Of a stretch of 64,000 nt of DNA, positions 25,190 through 37,900 are shown piece after piece. The number at the start of each line of letters is the position of its first letter. Position 1 is the first letter of the stretch. A model generated the notes under the pieces. It did not search any database, had not been told where the DNA came from, and saw nothing but the letters and a program-made list of their open reading frames with translations. The stretch is from assembly GCA_025642065.1 (NCBI GenBank), contig JAODUP010000159.1, forward strand, positions 386,001 to 450,000, in the 5' to 3' direction. A program made the translations under genes and the position numbers. The DNA is from Paralvinella palmiformis. Lineage: Eukaryota; Annelida; Polychaeta; Terebellida; Alvinellidae.

Positions 25190-25388
25190 CATATTATGTG
25201 GATGTCTACTCATTTAAGGCCATGTTAGATGGATGCTTTTTCATGTAAAGCCATATTATATAGCAGTTTGTTCATATAAGGCCATGTTAGATGGATGGCT
25301 ATTCATGTAAGGCCATGCTAGATGGATATCTGCTCATGTAAGGCCTTGTTAGATGGATGTCTGTTCAGGTAAGGTCATGTTAGATGGA
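25190..25388. repeat. 31-bp tandem repeat
   Basis: Six to seven units based on TCATGTAAGGCCATGTTAG followed by ATGGATGTCTGT, with moderate drift. Confidence 0.8.
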
Positions 25389-25549
25389 AACGTTCAGTTC
25401 CATATGTATGTCGACGACTCACAGTTATACACATCGAATGTGTATTAGTGATGTTAGTGAGTGGACCACAACAGGTGTATACGTTATCATTCTAAGATTG
25501 AGCTAATGTAGTTTTCGTCATCAGATAAACTCTCTGGTCTCAATACTAC

Positions 25550-25985
25550 CATTTGAGATGATGACACATGTCGCACGAGTGATATATCACACATTTTGTG
25601 TTTATTCCACTATAAATTATTACCTGAACTCCGTATTATGTGAATAGCCAGACATCTATATCAGAAGTGTATAAAATGCAGCGGCACGTGTTGTATATAG
25701 GAGTACACTTTAGACGGGTTCTGAAACAACTATGTATATTGACTCCTAATGCAGCAAAGAATCGATTTCAAAACGATCTTCCTTTAAAAACAAAGTTTTA
25801 AATGATATGACTCCATAGACATTTCATCAAACAACCAGCATACAAAATCACTGAGATCTAATAACAATCTATATTTGTCTGATACATCGACAGGGAAATG
25901 TGGTGACAAGACATTGAGTACTACTGCTCCATGCAGGTGTATATCTGTGGAATATACTTCAATATCTTAGCAACCATGTCCTTGT
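25550..25985 (+). mobile_element. Decayed CR1/L2-like LINE fragment
   Basis: Broken frames show the same order of motifs as the LINE at 23826 (an FKMI/Y-type block, then a GDKTLSTTAP-like block before an end like FRTKLTRK), but with stops and shifts. Adjacent (CA)n/(CG)n tract at 26027-26100. Confidence 0.4.
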
Positions 25986-26100
25986 GTCATATTTAGAACT
26001 AAACTTACTAGAAAGCGAATGAACACACACGCGCGCGCGCACGCACGTAACACAACACATTTACGCGCACACATGCCCTCCCAAACAAACACACACACAC

Positions 26101-27482
26101 AATTAATATTATATGTATATTATATTTTATATTAAACAGGAGGAGTCATTTAAATTATAAATCTTTCCAATGGTTATTATACTGCTCTCTGATGTGGTAA
26201 CTGATAGCATCTTGTACTATTAATTAATTGTTTGTACATCTCATATGGATAAAGTTGACCTTGAACTAACCTAATTTAGCGAGTTTATTTTGAAGGATGG
26301 ACGGCTCGTCATTTAAACAAAACAAAAAAAAGCATAACTTCCTTTAGAAGAATGTTGTTAATTTGTGAACAATGTGAAGTGAGGTGGGAACGCGCCACTT
26401 AACTCGAATTAGCCAATCACCCAGAATGATGTGAGTCGAAAATTAATTTGTAACAACGAACACTCGTTTTCAACGTCATATTCATAACATATTCATATTC
26501 CGGATATACAGAATCAAATGTTTCGTGCGCATTATAAAGTGACTCCGCATAAGTGGAATCTAAAGGGGCGGAGACCATAACAATAATTAAATTATCTATT
26601 TTGGCCTTATAACAATATCACCACCCTCCCCCCCCAAAAAAAAAAACCCCAACTAAAATGCAAAATGTTTGGGGACAATTAATCCTCTCTATTATCAGTG
26701 TTAGAAATTTCGTAAAAAATCATCAGATACGAGGGCTGGCAAGTCCTAAAAGTTATCAGCCCTGATGAAAAGTGGCCGGTACCACAAGAGAATAGCAGCC
26801 CAGAAACCGCAAAGCAAGCTGGACGTGCATGAAAAAGTTGGGAGCAATGTATAGGCTAAAAATACTGGTACACGGGCAAGGGGGTATAATAGTTGACCAT
26901 TTATGAATGATGGGGTGTATAATTGTTATATTAATGGAAATGGGTTACTAATGTAGGTGTGGCGAGGTCAAGATAAAAAATATTCCTAAGCTTATTTTCA
27001 CGATGTAAAATACAAAGCAACTAATGATTTAGTTATTAAATATCCATCTTTATTTCAACATAAAATAAAATATTTTCTTTTTGTGTGTTTCAACCCCCAA
27101 ATAACGATGTGCAAGAGTATGTGATTTAAATTTCCCGGGAGCCATGTCTGTAAAAAGATTGCTGGTTGGTTGAAAGAGTTTCCATTCATATTTGGCCAAT
27201 CACCACCGTCGTACCAATGCTTCAGATGTCAACAAGAGCACGTGCAAAACATAAACACAACAACTTCCGCGGACGCATGATGAGACTCCAGTTCACTTCC
27301 GTCAAAAATTGAAAATGACAAATAAAAATCTGGGTTTGTTCATTGAATAAATTATTGTTTCTTAAGATTTTAACCGTTTTATTTGCCGTGCGAAACGTAG
27401 AATAGGTTGAATATCAGCAGGACCCCCGGGCCAGCAACTACAGAAAGATGCATGTCCGGGTCCAGAAGTTTCAGACTTCGTG
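26101..27482. other. Intergenic, nothing recognised
   Basis: No ORF, RNA gene or repeat that I can support, other than a C/A homopolymer run near 26620-26650. Confidence 0.4.
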
Positions 27483-27676
27483 GATGATGATGATGATGAT
27501 TGATATATTACGGCCACTTTTGTGCACAAGGTAGGCTAAATGAGCCGAGCGACCTCCAAATGTTATGAAGCGAAGGTCAAAGATGAAACACCCTTCAGAT
27601 ATGCCCACGCCGAGATTCGAACACGGGTGGTAGTGATCTGTGGTCCAACACGCTACCGCTAGGCCACGGAGGCGCC
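27483..27676 (-). mobile_element. SINE family 1, near full length
   Basis: Minus-strand copy with (ATC)n tail, the body ACGGCCACTTTTGTGCAC and GGCTAAATGAGCCGAGCG, B box GAGATTCGAACACGGG and box A ACCGCTAGGCCACGG, ending GGCGCC. Abuts the Tigger relic. Confidence 0.9.
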
Positions 27677-27689
27677 CTGTCAGAGTTTA

Positions 27690-28745
27690 TAGAGCATCGA
27701 CTACTTTTTCAAGGTTAAATTTTGGCTGCTCAGCCTCTTCCACTTCTGTTTTCTCGTCCTCGTCCGCGTCATCAAGTATGGGAGGGTGGAGGGTAGAATT
27801 TCTTCGTCTGGTCCATAATTAGTTCATCAGTAAGCTGATGAGTTGTATATCGGCAACGTGGTCACATTCCACATACTCATCCAAATTACATATCATGTTT
27901 CCGTACACCGACCTTACATTATCCCAGACTTTTCGAAAATTACCTTCACTTCGACCGGTAAGGTCGTGCTCGTCGTTGCTGGAAGTATTAGGCTTGGGTT
28001 CCTTAACATCTTCCTCATCAATGACGTTTTCTTTTACAAATTCAACTTTTCTATAGCAATTTAAATTTGAACTTTCTTTCATATTTTCCCATGCTGTTTT
28101 CATGGCCACTGATGAATCCAGGATGTTCCAAATGAACTAAGCAGCACCGTCTTCCTTTCCAGCTAGTCTGCGATTTGTCAGTATGAACCTGTAATGGAAC
28201 TTTAGGTTCCAAATTACCGCAGCACCCATAGAAAATCTGTATTTCTGAGTTTCAAGCTCTTTCCAATAACTAGAAGAGGCAGTCTATCGGTACCGTCCAT
28301 ATTGGCGTCAACGAGAAGAGTTACCCGGGTCTTAGACTGCCCATTCTCATGATACGCTTGACTGCATAGTTCTAGACTGTGTTCTGGCAGAATCATCGAG
28401 AAAAGACCAGTTTGATCTCCGATGTAAATGTCCGATGACTGATACTTCTGAAAACTTGCCTCTAGTCTACCTTCTTTCCACACTTTAAACTATCTCCTGA
28501 TCTACTCCCGCAGATTATCCAGCCTTTCGAACTTTCACAATACCGTGGCGCTCTTTAAACCGTTCAATCCAGGACAAGGTTGTTCGAGTACTATCATCAG
28601 CGCCGAATTAAAGTTGGAACTTGTTCGCTTATATGAGAACAATGACTGGTTATTCTTATCCTGAAATGCAGTACTAAATTTCTTTATTGCCATTGCAATA
28701 CTTAAGAACTGCAAGTTTTTCTTGTAGGTTCTGTCATGGTAAGTT
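27690..28745 (-). pseudogene. Tigger/pogo transposase relic
   Basis: Minus-strand fragments appear in the right order for a Tigger transposase: KLAVLKYC near 28715 (N-terminal helix-turn-helix), WIERFKERHGI near 28550 (CENP-B type DNA-binding domain), then an open 89-codon stretch (28214-28483) with GDQTGLFSMILPEHSL and LLVDANMDGTDRLPLLVIGK (start of the DDE domain), and finally AWENMKESSNLNCYRKVEFV (27819-28109), the usual C-terminal end. Several stops and frameshifts separate them and the middle of the DDE domain is lost, so it cannot be active. The expected DETG motif reads DQTG. Confidence 0.75.
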
Positions 28746-29109
28746 CTTTACGATGCCATCTCCGTTGAATGACTGATATGAATGCATACAGATTAATCAA
28801 TTCCAACGGTAGTACAATTGCGGCAACACGCCAGCTATGATTACCAAATGTTACGTTTCCGAAATACCAATGTGGAAGATATGTAAATCGGAGGATTTCG
28901 GAAAATCGGGGTTTTATACGTAAATAAGCAGGTTTCATGGATATATACTTAAATCAGGTGATCCAAGGTAACAAAATACTTTCCATGACTGTGAATACTA
29001 CATTTTCTTATCACTGATTACAAACCGTTTAAATAACATCGATCTCACATACAGCATATTTATAAAATAGAGCATACACACACTGTACCAATCACGATAA
29101 AAGGAAAGT

Positions 29110-29290
29110 GTTCGTGTTGGTGTCACACGCCGGACGACACATTTATATGCACGTTACACAATCTGCAGTATGCAAACGTCACTCCCTTGTCACTGGCGCA
29201 TACGAAATCAATTTCAGCCGCCCATCCCAGTTGATATTTCACAGCATATTTCCTTTTCTCTGGCTGGATGACAAACAAAAGACTTTGACT
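29110..29290 (-). pseudogene. Fragment of BED/TTF-type zinc-finger transposase (hAT-like)
   Basis: An 82-codon minus-strand ORF (29123-29371) contains KYQLGWAAEIDFVCASDKG then TFAYCRLCNVHINVSSG. This CxxC-containing block before a VSxGG motif is typical of N-termini of hAT-related proteins. The frame ends before the second half of the finger. Confidence 0.45.
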
Positions 29291-29573
29291 CAGTGCAGAC
29301 AGAACAGATTTCATTATTATAGATACATCTAGACAACGCAGCAAACACACTCGTTCCTTCCCTACCCCCATACTTAATCATAGCATCCCACCGTCACACA
29401 CTGTAAGTAATTTTAATTTCAGAAAACATGTTTCCTTGACATGTCACTCCCGCTTCTATCATATTCGTGACCATCGCCGTATTCGGCGCTATATTTCTCT
29501 TTCAGTCGCCAAAACCATTGCTACAGCACTCATTACTAGTAGGCTTGATTACTGCAACTCTCTTCTTTATAAC

Positions 29574-29745
29574 GATGATGATGATGATGATGATGATGAT
29601 TGATGTTTTACGGCCACTTTGTGCACAAGGTAGGCTAAATGGGCCGAGCGACTTCCAAAGGTAATGAGACGAAGTGAAAGACGAAACAACCCTCAGATAT
29701 GCCCACGCCAGGATTCGAACACGGGTGGTAGTGATCTGTGGTCCA
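29574..29745 (-). mobile_element. SINE family 1 inserted in a LINE
   Basis: Minus-strand copy with (ATC)n tail, truncated in the tRNA head. Flanked by a 15-bp target duplication with one mismatch (TCTCTTCTTTATAAC at 29559 and TCTCTTCTTTATAGC at 29746). Confidence 0.9.
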
Positions 29746-29809
29746 TCTCTTCTTTATAGCAAATGGTATCCAAAGATATTGCCACGCTCTGCTAATCAAA
29801 TATTGTGGG

Positions 29810-29889
29810 GCGCCTCCGTGGTCTACCGGTAGCGTGTTGGACCACATTACCTTTGGAAGTCGCTCGGCCCATTTAACCTACCTTGTGCA
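29810..29889 (+). mobile_element. SINE family 1, internally deleted
   Basis: Head GCGCCTCCGTGGTCTACCGG jumps from GTTGGACCACA straight to TTACCTTTGGAAG, losing the B box. Near-identical ATCCAAAGATATTGC / ATCCAAGGATATTGC sequences lie on either side at 29769 and 29890. Confidence 0.75.
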
Positions 29890-30394
29890 TCCAAGGATAT
29901 TGCAAAACTGGAGTGTGTTCAGAACTGCTTAGCTAGGGTTGGCACACGGTCTCTTCGGTTTTCCCATTCTGTCCCAGTCCTGAAATCTCTTCACTGGCCT
30001 CTCCCTGTTAAATCTTGCGTTATTTTCAAACTCTGTACCATTGCCTATGAATTTTCGTATCTATTTTCCATGCTTTCTTTATCACCCAAGCCCAGAGAGC
30101 TCCGTTTATCTGGTTTTCACTTGTTGTCTGTTCCCAGGGTTAAAACTCATGCTGAGACTCGTTGATGCCCCAACTCTTTGGAGCTCACTCTCTGAACATA
30201 TTATCTCATAAAACCACATCGTTTCTTTCCGTCACCACTTGAATACTGACCTTTTCAGACTTACTTATCCCTCATAACGTTCCACTGTATCCGATCATTT
30301 GTTGATGAACTTTACCTTGACTATGAGATTGTCCAACACCTGTACTAGGTGCGCCACTGAACTCTATTCTTTTGGGGGATATTGGCGTATATAG

Positions 30395-30452
<58 letters not shown>

Positions 30453-30453
<1 letters not shown>

Positions 30454-31711
30454 GTTTCTTTTCTTTGGAGAACTATATAGCACTCAACGAATCAGATGCG
30501 TGCTTGACCATAACAATGTTTCAGAGGTGTGTCTCATTCGGAATCAGACGCTTTATACCACTCGAATTGCAGATCACGTGGGATGAAACCTAATAAAAAT
30601 TGCGGTAAAGCGGCAAGCTTGTTATAGAAAACGGCAAATCGGAATTAATTTTTAATTTTTTTCACTTAGTTTTCATTGGAAATGCGCGAGATCGGATCTC
30701 TCTCGCGGGAGATTTGCTGAAATTGCCGGAGTCTCCCGCCAAATGGGGGCCGGAGCCTTAACGTCTATGAAAATGACTTCAAAAATTTGTGAAACAGCAG
30801 CTATCTGTCGCTTTCGATGTAGACGATACAAATGCATTTTTTTTAATGTTTGGGATCAGAAGATTGGTTCAATTTACGCAGGGTTTTTTGAATAAGGAAA
30901 ATGAAAAAAATCAACCGTACAAAAAGATTTGTTTGACAGAAGTGATACTTCGATTAATACATATTCTATTATGCGGAGTCTACTTAATTGTAATTGATAG
31001 CTATAACAATATCGAAGTGTCTTCACAAATAGATTATATGTACTTGCACATACGGACGAAGAACGCGACCGCGCGCATACACCACCTGTATATTGACACG
31101 CGCGAGATTAATTTGAACTCCTAAGGTCAATTGGAATACCAAAATATTAGATCATTAACAGAAATATACATGGCGATCATTTCAAGTTATGCTAAATATT
31201 TGTTACATTAAACAATCTTTTGGTCAATTAAATACTTAGAAGGACAATAAACAGCAACAAGAATAGGCACATTAGAATTAAAATATGACTTTGATATTAA
31301 AATAAGGTCACTCTTTTACGAACAGTATCAGACTGGAAAAATAAGCCGGACAGTGTCATATATCTGGAGTCAGATAGTAAACATAGCAGGGATTGAGCAT
31401 TGCATGCTTACATAATAAGGACAACCATGTACGCCAAGAGAAAAGTTATTTTTGAACAGACTTTCAACTTGCGTTAAACCAGAACTCTAAACCTTTATGG
31501 ACTCTTCAGTTGTAGGTAATTTTAATATTTTTCTACAATTAGATAGAAACGATACTTGGGTCTTTAACATAATGTCGACGCTCCATTTTGGACGCACTAG
31601 GTCTGATGGCCCATAAAAGGGATATTTCAGCTGCCATATCAATCAAAATTAACTAGCAAATCTATTGCTCCATTCGAGTAATTAATTTGTATACGCCAAA
31701 ACACCGTGTAA

Positions 31712-31712
<1 letters not shown>
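30453..31712. other. XPR1 upstream spacer
   Basis: No supported gene or repeat family. Precedes an (AT)n tract at 31713-31765 and the XPR1 start. Confidence 0.4.

Positions 31713-31765
<53 letters not shown>
31713..31765. repeat. (AT)n microsatellite upstream of XPR1
   Basis: About 26 AT dinucleotides, roughly 215 bp before the XPR1 start codon. Confidence 0.95.
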
Positions 31766-31768
<3 letters not shown>

Positions 31769-31852
31769 ACTTAATTATTTTAAACAATTTAACAGTTTAC
31801 GAGGCGTCGAAACGCTTGGCGCCATCTAGTGATTTGGATCAACTTGCCCGTG

Positions 31853-31860
31853 TCACGTGA
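31853..31860. promoter_or_regulatory. Palindromic E-box (TCACGTGA) near XPR1 start
   Basis: An 8-bp palindromic E-box of the type bound by bHLH-zip factors (USF, MITF/TFE), 118 bp before the XPR1 ATG and 12 bp before CATGGCGG. Position fits a proximal promoter, but function is inference. Confidence 0.3.
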
Positions 31861-31978
31861 TCTATGAAATGTCATGGCGGATGTTTGGTAAGGTTTGTGT
31901 GCTGTCAAAATAGAAATCTTATTGTATTAGCCATATACATTATTAATTGGCGAATGTTAATGTTTCAACAACTGAGAT

Positions 31979-34900
31979 ATGAAGTTTGCGGAACATCTTA
32001 CCGCTCATATCACTCCAGAATGGCGCAAGCAGTACATATCATACGAGGTAAGTAAATAGGTCTGGCTTTGTTTGTTACAAAGTAACAAATGTTAGTAGTC
32101 ATTCGTCTAAACTTAAGTTAAGACTCAACTCTTAACTAGACTCTACCATAAGACTTAAGTTTTCTAGTCTAATTCAGCTTATTTCGTGTAAATGATAAAG
32201 ACTCATTGACTTGCTGTTAGAGTTTACCACAGAACTAATGTGATATCAGAGATTTGACTGTGTTTGGATCTCAAGATGAAGATGACTTGGTCTTAGACTT
32301 AGATGTTGACTTTTCGTCTTTTGTTAAAAATACTCACAAGCCAACTGTCAAGGAATAGACGGTCTACTCCATAAAGTCCAGAAGGACTCATAGTGGTGTT
32401 AGTCATATATAAGATAGGGTTGTATACGCAACTTAAAGTTATGTATAATAGATATATCACATGTGTGTACGCATTGAAGCACAAGTAGCAACACACATTT
32501 AATTATAATTAAATTAGGACGTTGTTGCATAGCTGAGCATCAGAAACCTGTTTGCTGCCACTAAAGGTCCACATTTTCTGGGACTCAGAGTAGGAACCTG
32601 AGCATCAAAACCATTGGCCTCAAAAGTTTTCTTTCGGGTCACTAGTTGGAACTGTGTATGCTGGTAGTGAGGACTGAGCACTATTTTGGCTTGTTTCAGA
32701 TGCTTGGACAAGAATATAAAGATCCGAGCACTTGGCAGCAACCATATATCCTGCAGTAAATCATGCATGAAATTAATAAACCCCCTATAAGAGGCTGTGC
32801 CCTACTCAATTCCCCTTATGCACATTAAGTGCTCAGCGCTATCAGGAGCCAGCACATGTTATCATTAAAATTGTGTCTCCGTTGTTCAACTGGTAGCATG
32901 TTAGATCACTGCCACCTGAGTTTGAAATCATCATTTAAATTCCTAAAAGGATCTTATAATATTTGTGATAATTTTATTAAGTCTGAAATGCATTGCCAAT
33001 ATCATTAATTAGTATAAATAATAATTTTATTAGCCTGATCAATGATGTTAGCAGTGTTCATTATTTAAAGGGAAGATGGTGTCTAAAAACTGTTTTGGTT
33101 TTCCAATTTCTGTCAGGTTGACTCATAACAAAAGAAGTCACCAAGATTCAAAACAAAATTTAGTTTCTTCTTATGCAAATAAATTAACTGGTCCAGCCCA
33201 TTTGTCAATATGGAACATTTGATGAAGTCCCAAGTGTTTGAACTGCAGGCTCTCAGTCTTTTTGGGTTACTCTGGCATATCAATTTATGTAAAATAAAAT
33301 GTTTTACAGTATTAAAATAAGGTGTCATCCCTAATTTACTTAAGTATAACTAGTGCACAGACCATATATTGGGTTTATGACACAAACCTATGTTTTTGAA
33401 TGTTGGAAAAACACTTGCTCGTGTGTCTTTGCACTATAGGACTGTTAAACATAGTCAATATGATTACTGACACCATCTCTTAAATAATGTTAGCATTCAA
33501 CAGGTGGCACCAGTAGTCTTTTTTAAGCAAAACAACATTTAATCATCATTTTTAAGATTTCAAGGTGTGGATGATGAATGTGAATGACCTCTAAAGGTAT
33601 CAGTGAACAATAAACTTTCTCCCGTGCGTGATATATACAGCTTTATTCGTCATTTTACAGGCAATGAAGGAAATGATTTACGAAGCAGTAGAACAAGCGC
33701 CATCTCCTGAAAGTGAGTTTGTCTAGATATTTATAAAATAGTTCAGCATTCCTTAGCTGACTTTCAGTTATTAAGTAGATGCTGTGTAGACACTATTTAT
33801 GTTAACTAATTTGTTGTCCTAATTAACCTTATGTTGTAGAGTATAGTTCTACCTTTTAGCAATGTTTTGTAGCATCATTAATCAATGAGTTTTTACAGCC
33901 TAAACATTTGTTGACAATAACGATAGCCTATTTTAATAGGATGACGCTGATTAAATAGAAACCAGTTAGCTGTCACTGAAACACAGCATGTAATTGGTTG
34001 ATCAGAAGTCATCCTTGGCTGTCTTTTTTGTAAATAGAACAGACAAAAGTAATTCTTAAGACTGCTGACCATCTGCATGATTTTCTTAAAATATATCTAT
34101 AAAGTTGTGATACATTTTCATAGAATATATGTTATTTGGAAATAATAATAATATGTTGTATTTATATAGTGCCCTATTCAGCTAGAAGCTGCTCTATGGC
34201 GCTTTACAATATATTATTATTACCCCTGACTCAGACACAGTTCCACCCAGCACATATCTCAACTCCCATAGTAGCATACAACGCATTCTGCCATTATAGG
34301 CGCAAAACTACTCAAACACAGAGCCATTGCATCCTCTCAGGTATTCATTTTTTTATGGATGAGTGAACCAGTTGCCATATGACAGCATTGCAGCTCATGG
34401 AGCCTCAAACCTGCAACTGTTTGGTTACCAGTCCTACGCTCTAACTAACTGTGCTATCACAACTTGACAAACACACAAAAAATGTGGCAAAGAAATGCAA
34501 GGTCTTGTCACCAGAATAAAAAGATATATTTACATTTTTTAATCTCATTTCTTTATTTAAAAAACTAAATATTAAAGAAATATTAATGCCCTCCTTTCAC
34601 CAATGGCTCGTGATTATGTTATGTTCAGTTATCTAAGAAGGTTTCAGCCAGTAGGATTGAGGAATGAAATTGCATAATCCAAAACATAATTGTAGGTTTC
34701 AGATACAAATTCATTTATTTATAGGGTTGGTTACACTTTTGTTGAAATAAGAAAATCATGATTTTTTTTTAAATAAAGAAATCAGATTCATCCCCAAATT
34801 CATCCAATTTACCACATTTAGGCAGCATGTCTTCATTTGACACCTTCTGTTGTGTTGATTTCCTAAGATCATCCCAACCATGGATATGTTTATAAGGGAA

Positions 34901-37900
34901 TTTTCATTGAACAGTATGACTTGTTAGAATATGTGGTATTAAAAGCTAATTGCAGTTTTATTATAAATATATGTAAAGGTAAGTGTTTAGCATAAGGCCA
35001 TTGTTTTTTGAATACTTGTTTTACTGAAAATTAGGGTCGCTTGGGAGAATAAAATAAAAAATTGTGTAACATATATCTTCCGGTAGTTGGGATTTGACAA
35101 TCTCTCAAATAGTTTAGCTTTTTTTCAGCCTTTATTATTTTCTTTTTGTCGTTAATCGTTAGTGAAAAGTAAACAATAGACATGTCACTGTCAGCACTGG
35201 CATGAGTCGCCATCTTTCCAATGGATCCTTACATGGTCGTTGAATGTTTTTAATGTTATGTTTAGGGGGGATGCATTGTTATGTATAACCAATGCTTCAA
35301 ACATCTTCCTTTTCAACATTCTGTATGCATTTGCTTTCATTAAAATGATGTATTTTGAATGTTGAAATTAACATTTTAAAGAAGAAAAAAACAAGCTTAG
35401 CGGCAGGTGGGTTGGCGGGAAAATAATAATAAAAAGAGTTTCAGCTGTGGTCGGCAGGTTTGTAAAACAAGTATTCAAAAAACAATGGCCTAAGTAACAA
35501 TTGATTTCAAAAATACATTTTATTTAATCAATTAAAATAAATACAATAACTGTACAGATAACATTAGATAGAAAAAAATCACTGAAACATTATTTAAAAA
35601 ATCTAAATGCATGATTTATTTTTGCATTGATTTAAATCACTTCCAAAAAATCATGCATTTAGATTTGGTTGAAATCTGATCTGAAATTGTAGACGTTATA
35701 AGCTGTTAGATTATTATATTTGAGATTTCATGATAATTTGGAAGTTCTTATGTAATTGTTATGCTAATCTGTGATTAAATCATTTTACAGTGACTGATGA
35801 GGAGGCGATCGAGAGATACTTCACACGATTTGATGAGAGTTTCTTCCAATATTGTGAAAAAGAACTTCTCAAGATAAATATGTTTTTCTCAGGTTTGTAA
35901 GCGAATGATGTACTGTTATAATAGTAAATAGTATGACAACTGCAGTAGATATAGTACTGTTTATCATTATGGCAAAATTTTGTCTGTTAAGTATCTAGAG
36001 TTTCTGCCAAATGGGTAGTGGGACAGAATGGCATTTTCATAGGGTAGTAAAATCTACTTTGATATTTAAAGAACAATAACATTATATTGATCTTTTTAAT
36101 CTGTAAGAAATATAGAGGCTTGGTGCCTCATATATATGTGTGTGTGTGTGTTTTATTCTTGAAAGCATGAAGGGCTATAGGTCCATAGTATAATACACAT
36201 TAAATAGAACCATACACATGTCTGAATCAATACAATATTAAAATCTCATGGAATTGAAGAGCATGAAATGAAAAGTTACAACAATTTTGCAAAACCACTT
36301 CAGAGTTTCAGGACATTAAATATAGAAAAGATCCATGTGATCTGTTATTGTCTTCGATTAAAGTAATGTCTATTATTTTCAAACAGTACTTTTATTAATT
36401 AAATTCAGATAATATTAAATGTGTCCATTTTCACATCTATCAGAATAACTATTTTTTAAATATGACTTGATTACACTTTTTCCATAGATTGATAGTAAGA
36501 AATGTGACATGGTGTATTATCACACCATATGGGGACATAACAGGGATGATAGTTTTCTTGATTTCCAGACGACAAAAACATTGTCAGTGAAACTAACATT
36601 TTTGGAAATGGGGAGTAGGTTAAACTTGTGGTTTGGAAAAAAAATTCTATTGCAAAAGTCATATTTTATCCCACTCTAGTAGTATCAGATTATCCTAAAA
36701 TACACAAAAGCTGTAATTTTCTCCTGCACCTCCAGGTGAATATTTCTCCATCAACAAATCAATTTTTTTCCTCTTATAATGATTTTCCTTTCTATATCTG
36801 TACATAGCGATTTCATCACATCTCAATCAAAAGTGATGCCATAGAGTATTTTTCTTTAAAAATCAAATCAACAATTTCAACCCAAAATGTTGTTTCTCAT
36901 CTATTAGACAATTTCAGACATTTGCCAGGATGAAGCATTGTCTGTTCTGACAGCTATCCAGGACTCGGTTTATTGGTAAAAAATTCTTTGAAATCAAGGT
37001 AACCGTTAGGAAGGTGAAAAGTTCTATCCCCAAAAGTAACGTTTGGCTTTGAAATCTTGAATTTGAGTGACCTTTTATTATTGGCTCAGATATTTTATCA
37101 GAGTGTTTCTTTTATTGTATTTACACATTTTTCTGAACTAAGGCTTCCACATACATGTAGTATCCCTTTAATTTCCATGATTTCTGTCCTTAAATCACCT
37201 CCTCAAAACTGTATTTCTGGTGGAAATCCTCAGTGTTTATCAGCAATATTTCCCTTCCATACACATACAAAATTAAGATAGTTCTTTTCCTTATTTACTT
37301 GTACTGTTTAGATACATTCTATTTTTAGCAAATATGGAATAACTTTTTGTTGTCCATCTTTGATACCATAGTATAAGTACAGTGAGTTTTTAAGTTCTTT
37401 GTTTAGCCTTGATGGCAGTCATATCTGTGACATATGGTTAAGGAGCAACTCCTTAGAGTAATGTCCCATAAACAAAGGCATTTTTCAGATTCAAAATGTG
37501 AACCGAAGATTTCCAGTACTTGGCCTCCAAGTACTGTGCTATCAGAGTACTTGGTGAAAGTACACTGCTCCCTAGATATTAAAAGTACACTGCTCCCTAG
37601 ATATAGTGCTAAGATTGTGACTTGATAAATATTGGTACAATGTGGCTCCGCTATAACACAGATGTTGGGGTCCACAACCTATTGACCGTATTATAGGTGG
37701 ACCGTGAATCATGAATATACATTTGTAGAGTAGGTGTAAATATATTTGCAGCTGTGGAGTCTGCAGATATAACTGTGGAAATCTGTTGAGTCAACCTTTT
37801 GATGTTATAAATTCATCAGGGTTATCAACATGAAGTCCCTTGTGAAATTTCTGAGCTTGAATTGACATCACTCTAACAAACTAACTGTAAACAGCTTTGT

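Larger units (their letters stand above)
29425..30452 (+). mobile_element. CR1/L2-like LINE 3' end interrupted by two SINEs
   Basis: Reverse transcriptase C-terminal motifs can be read around the interruptions: SLSVAKTIATALITSRLDYC at about 29500-29555, then LECVQNCLARV-like and VLKSLHWPLPVKSCVIFKLC-like sequence after 29900, then TLWSSLSEHI near 30180. It ends with an (ATT)n tail at 30397-30452. Frames are broken. SINE copies sit at 29574-29745 and 29810-29889. Confidence 0.75.

Noticed and set aside
37403..37675. 90-codon minus-strand ORF in XPR1 intron 3
   Set aside because: No recognisable motif and it crosses the left end of the pogo-like element at 37638, so it is not one unit.
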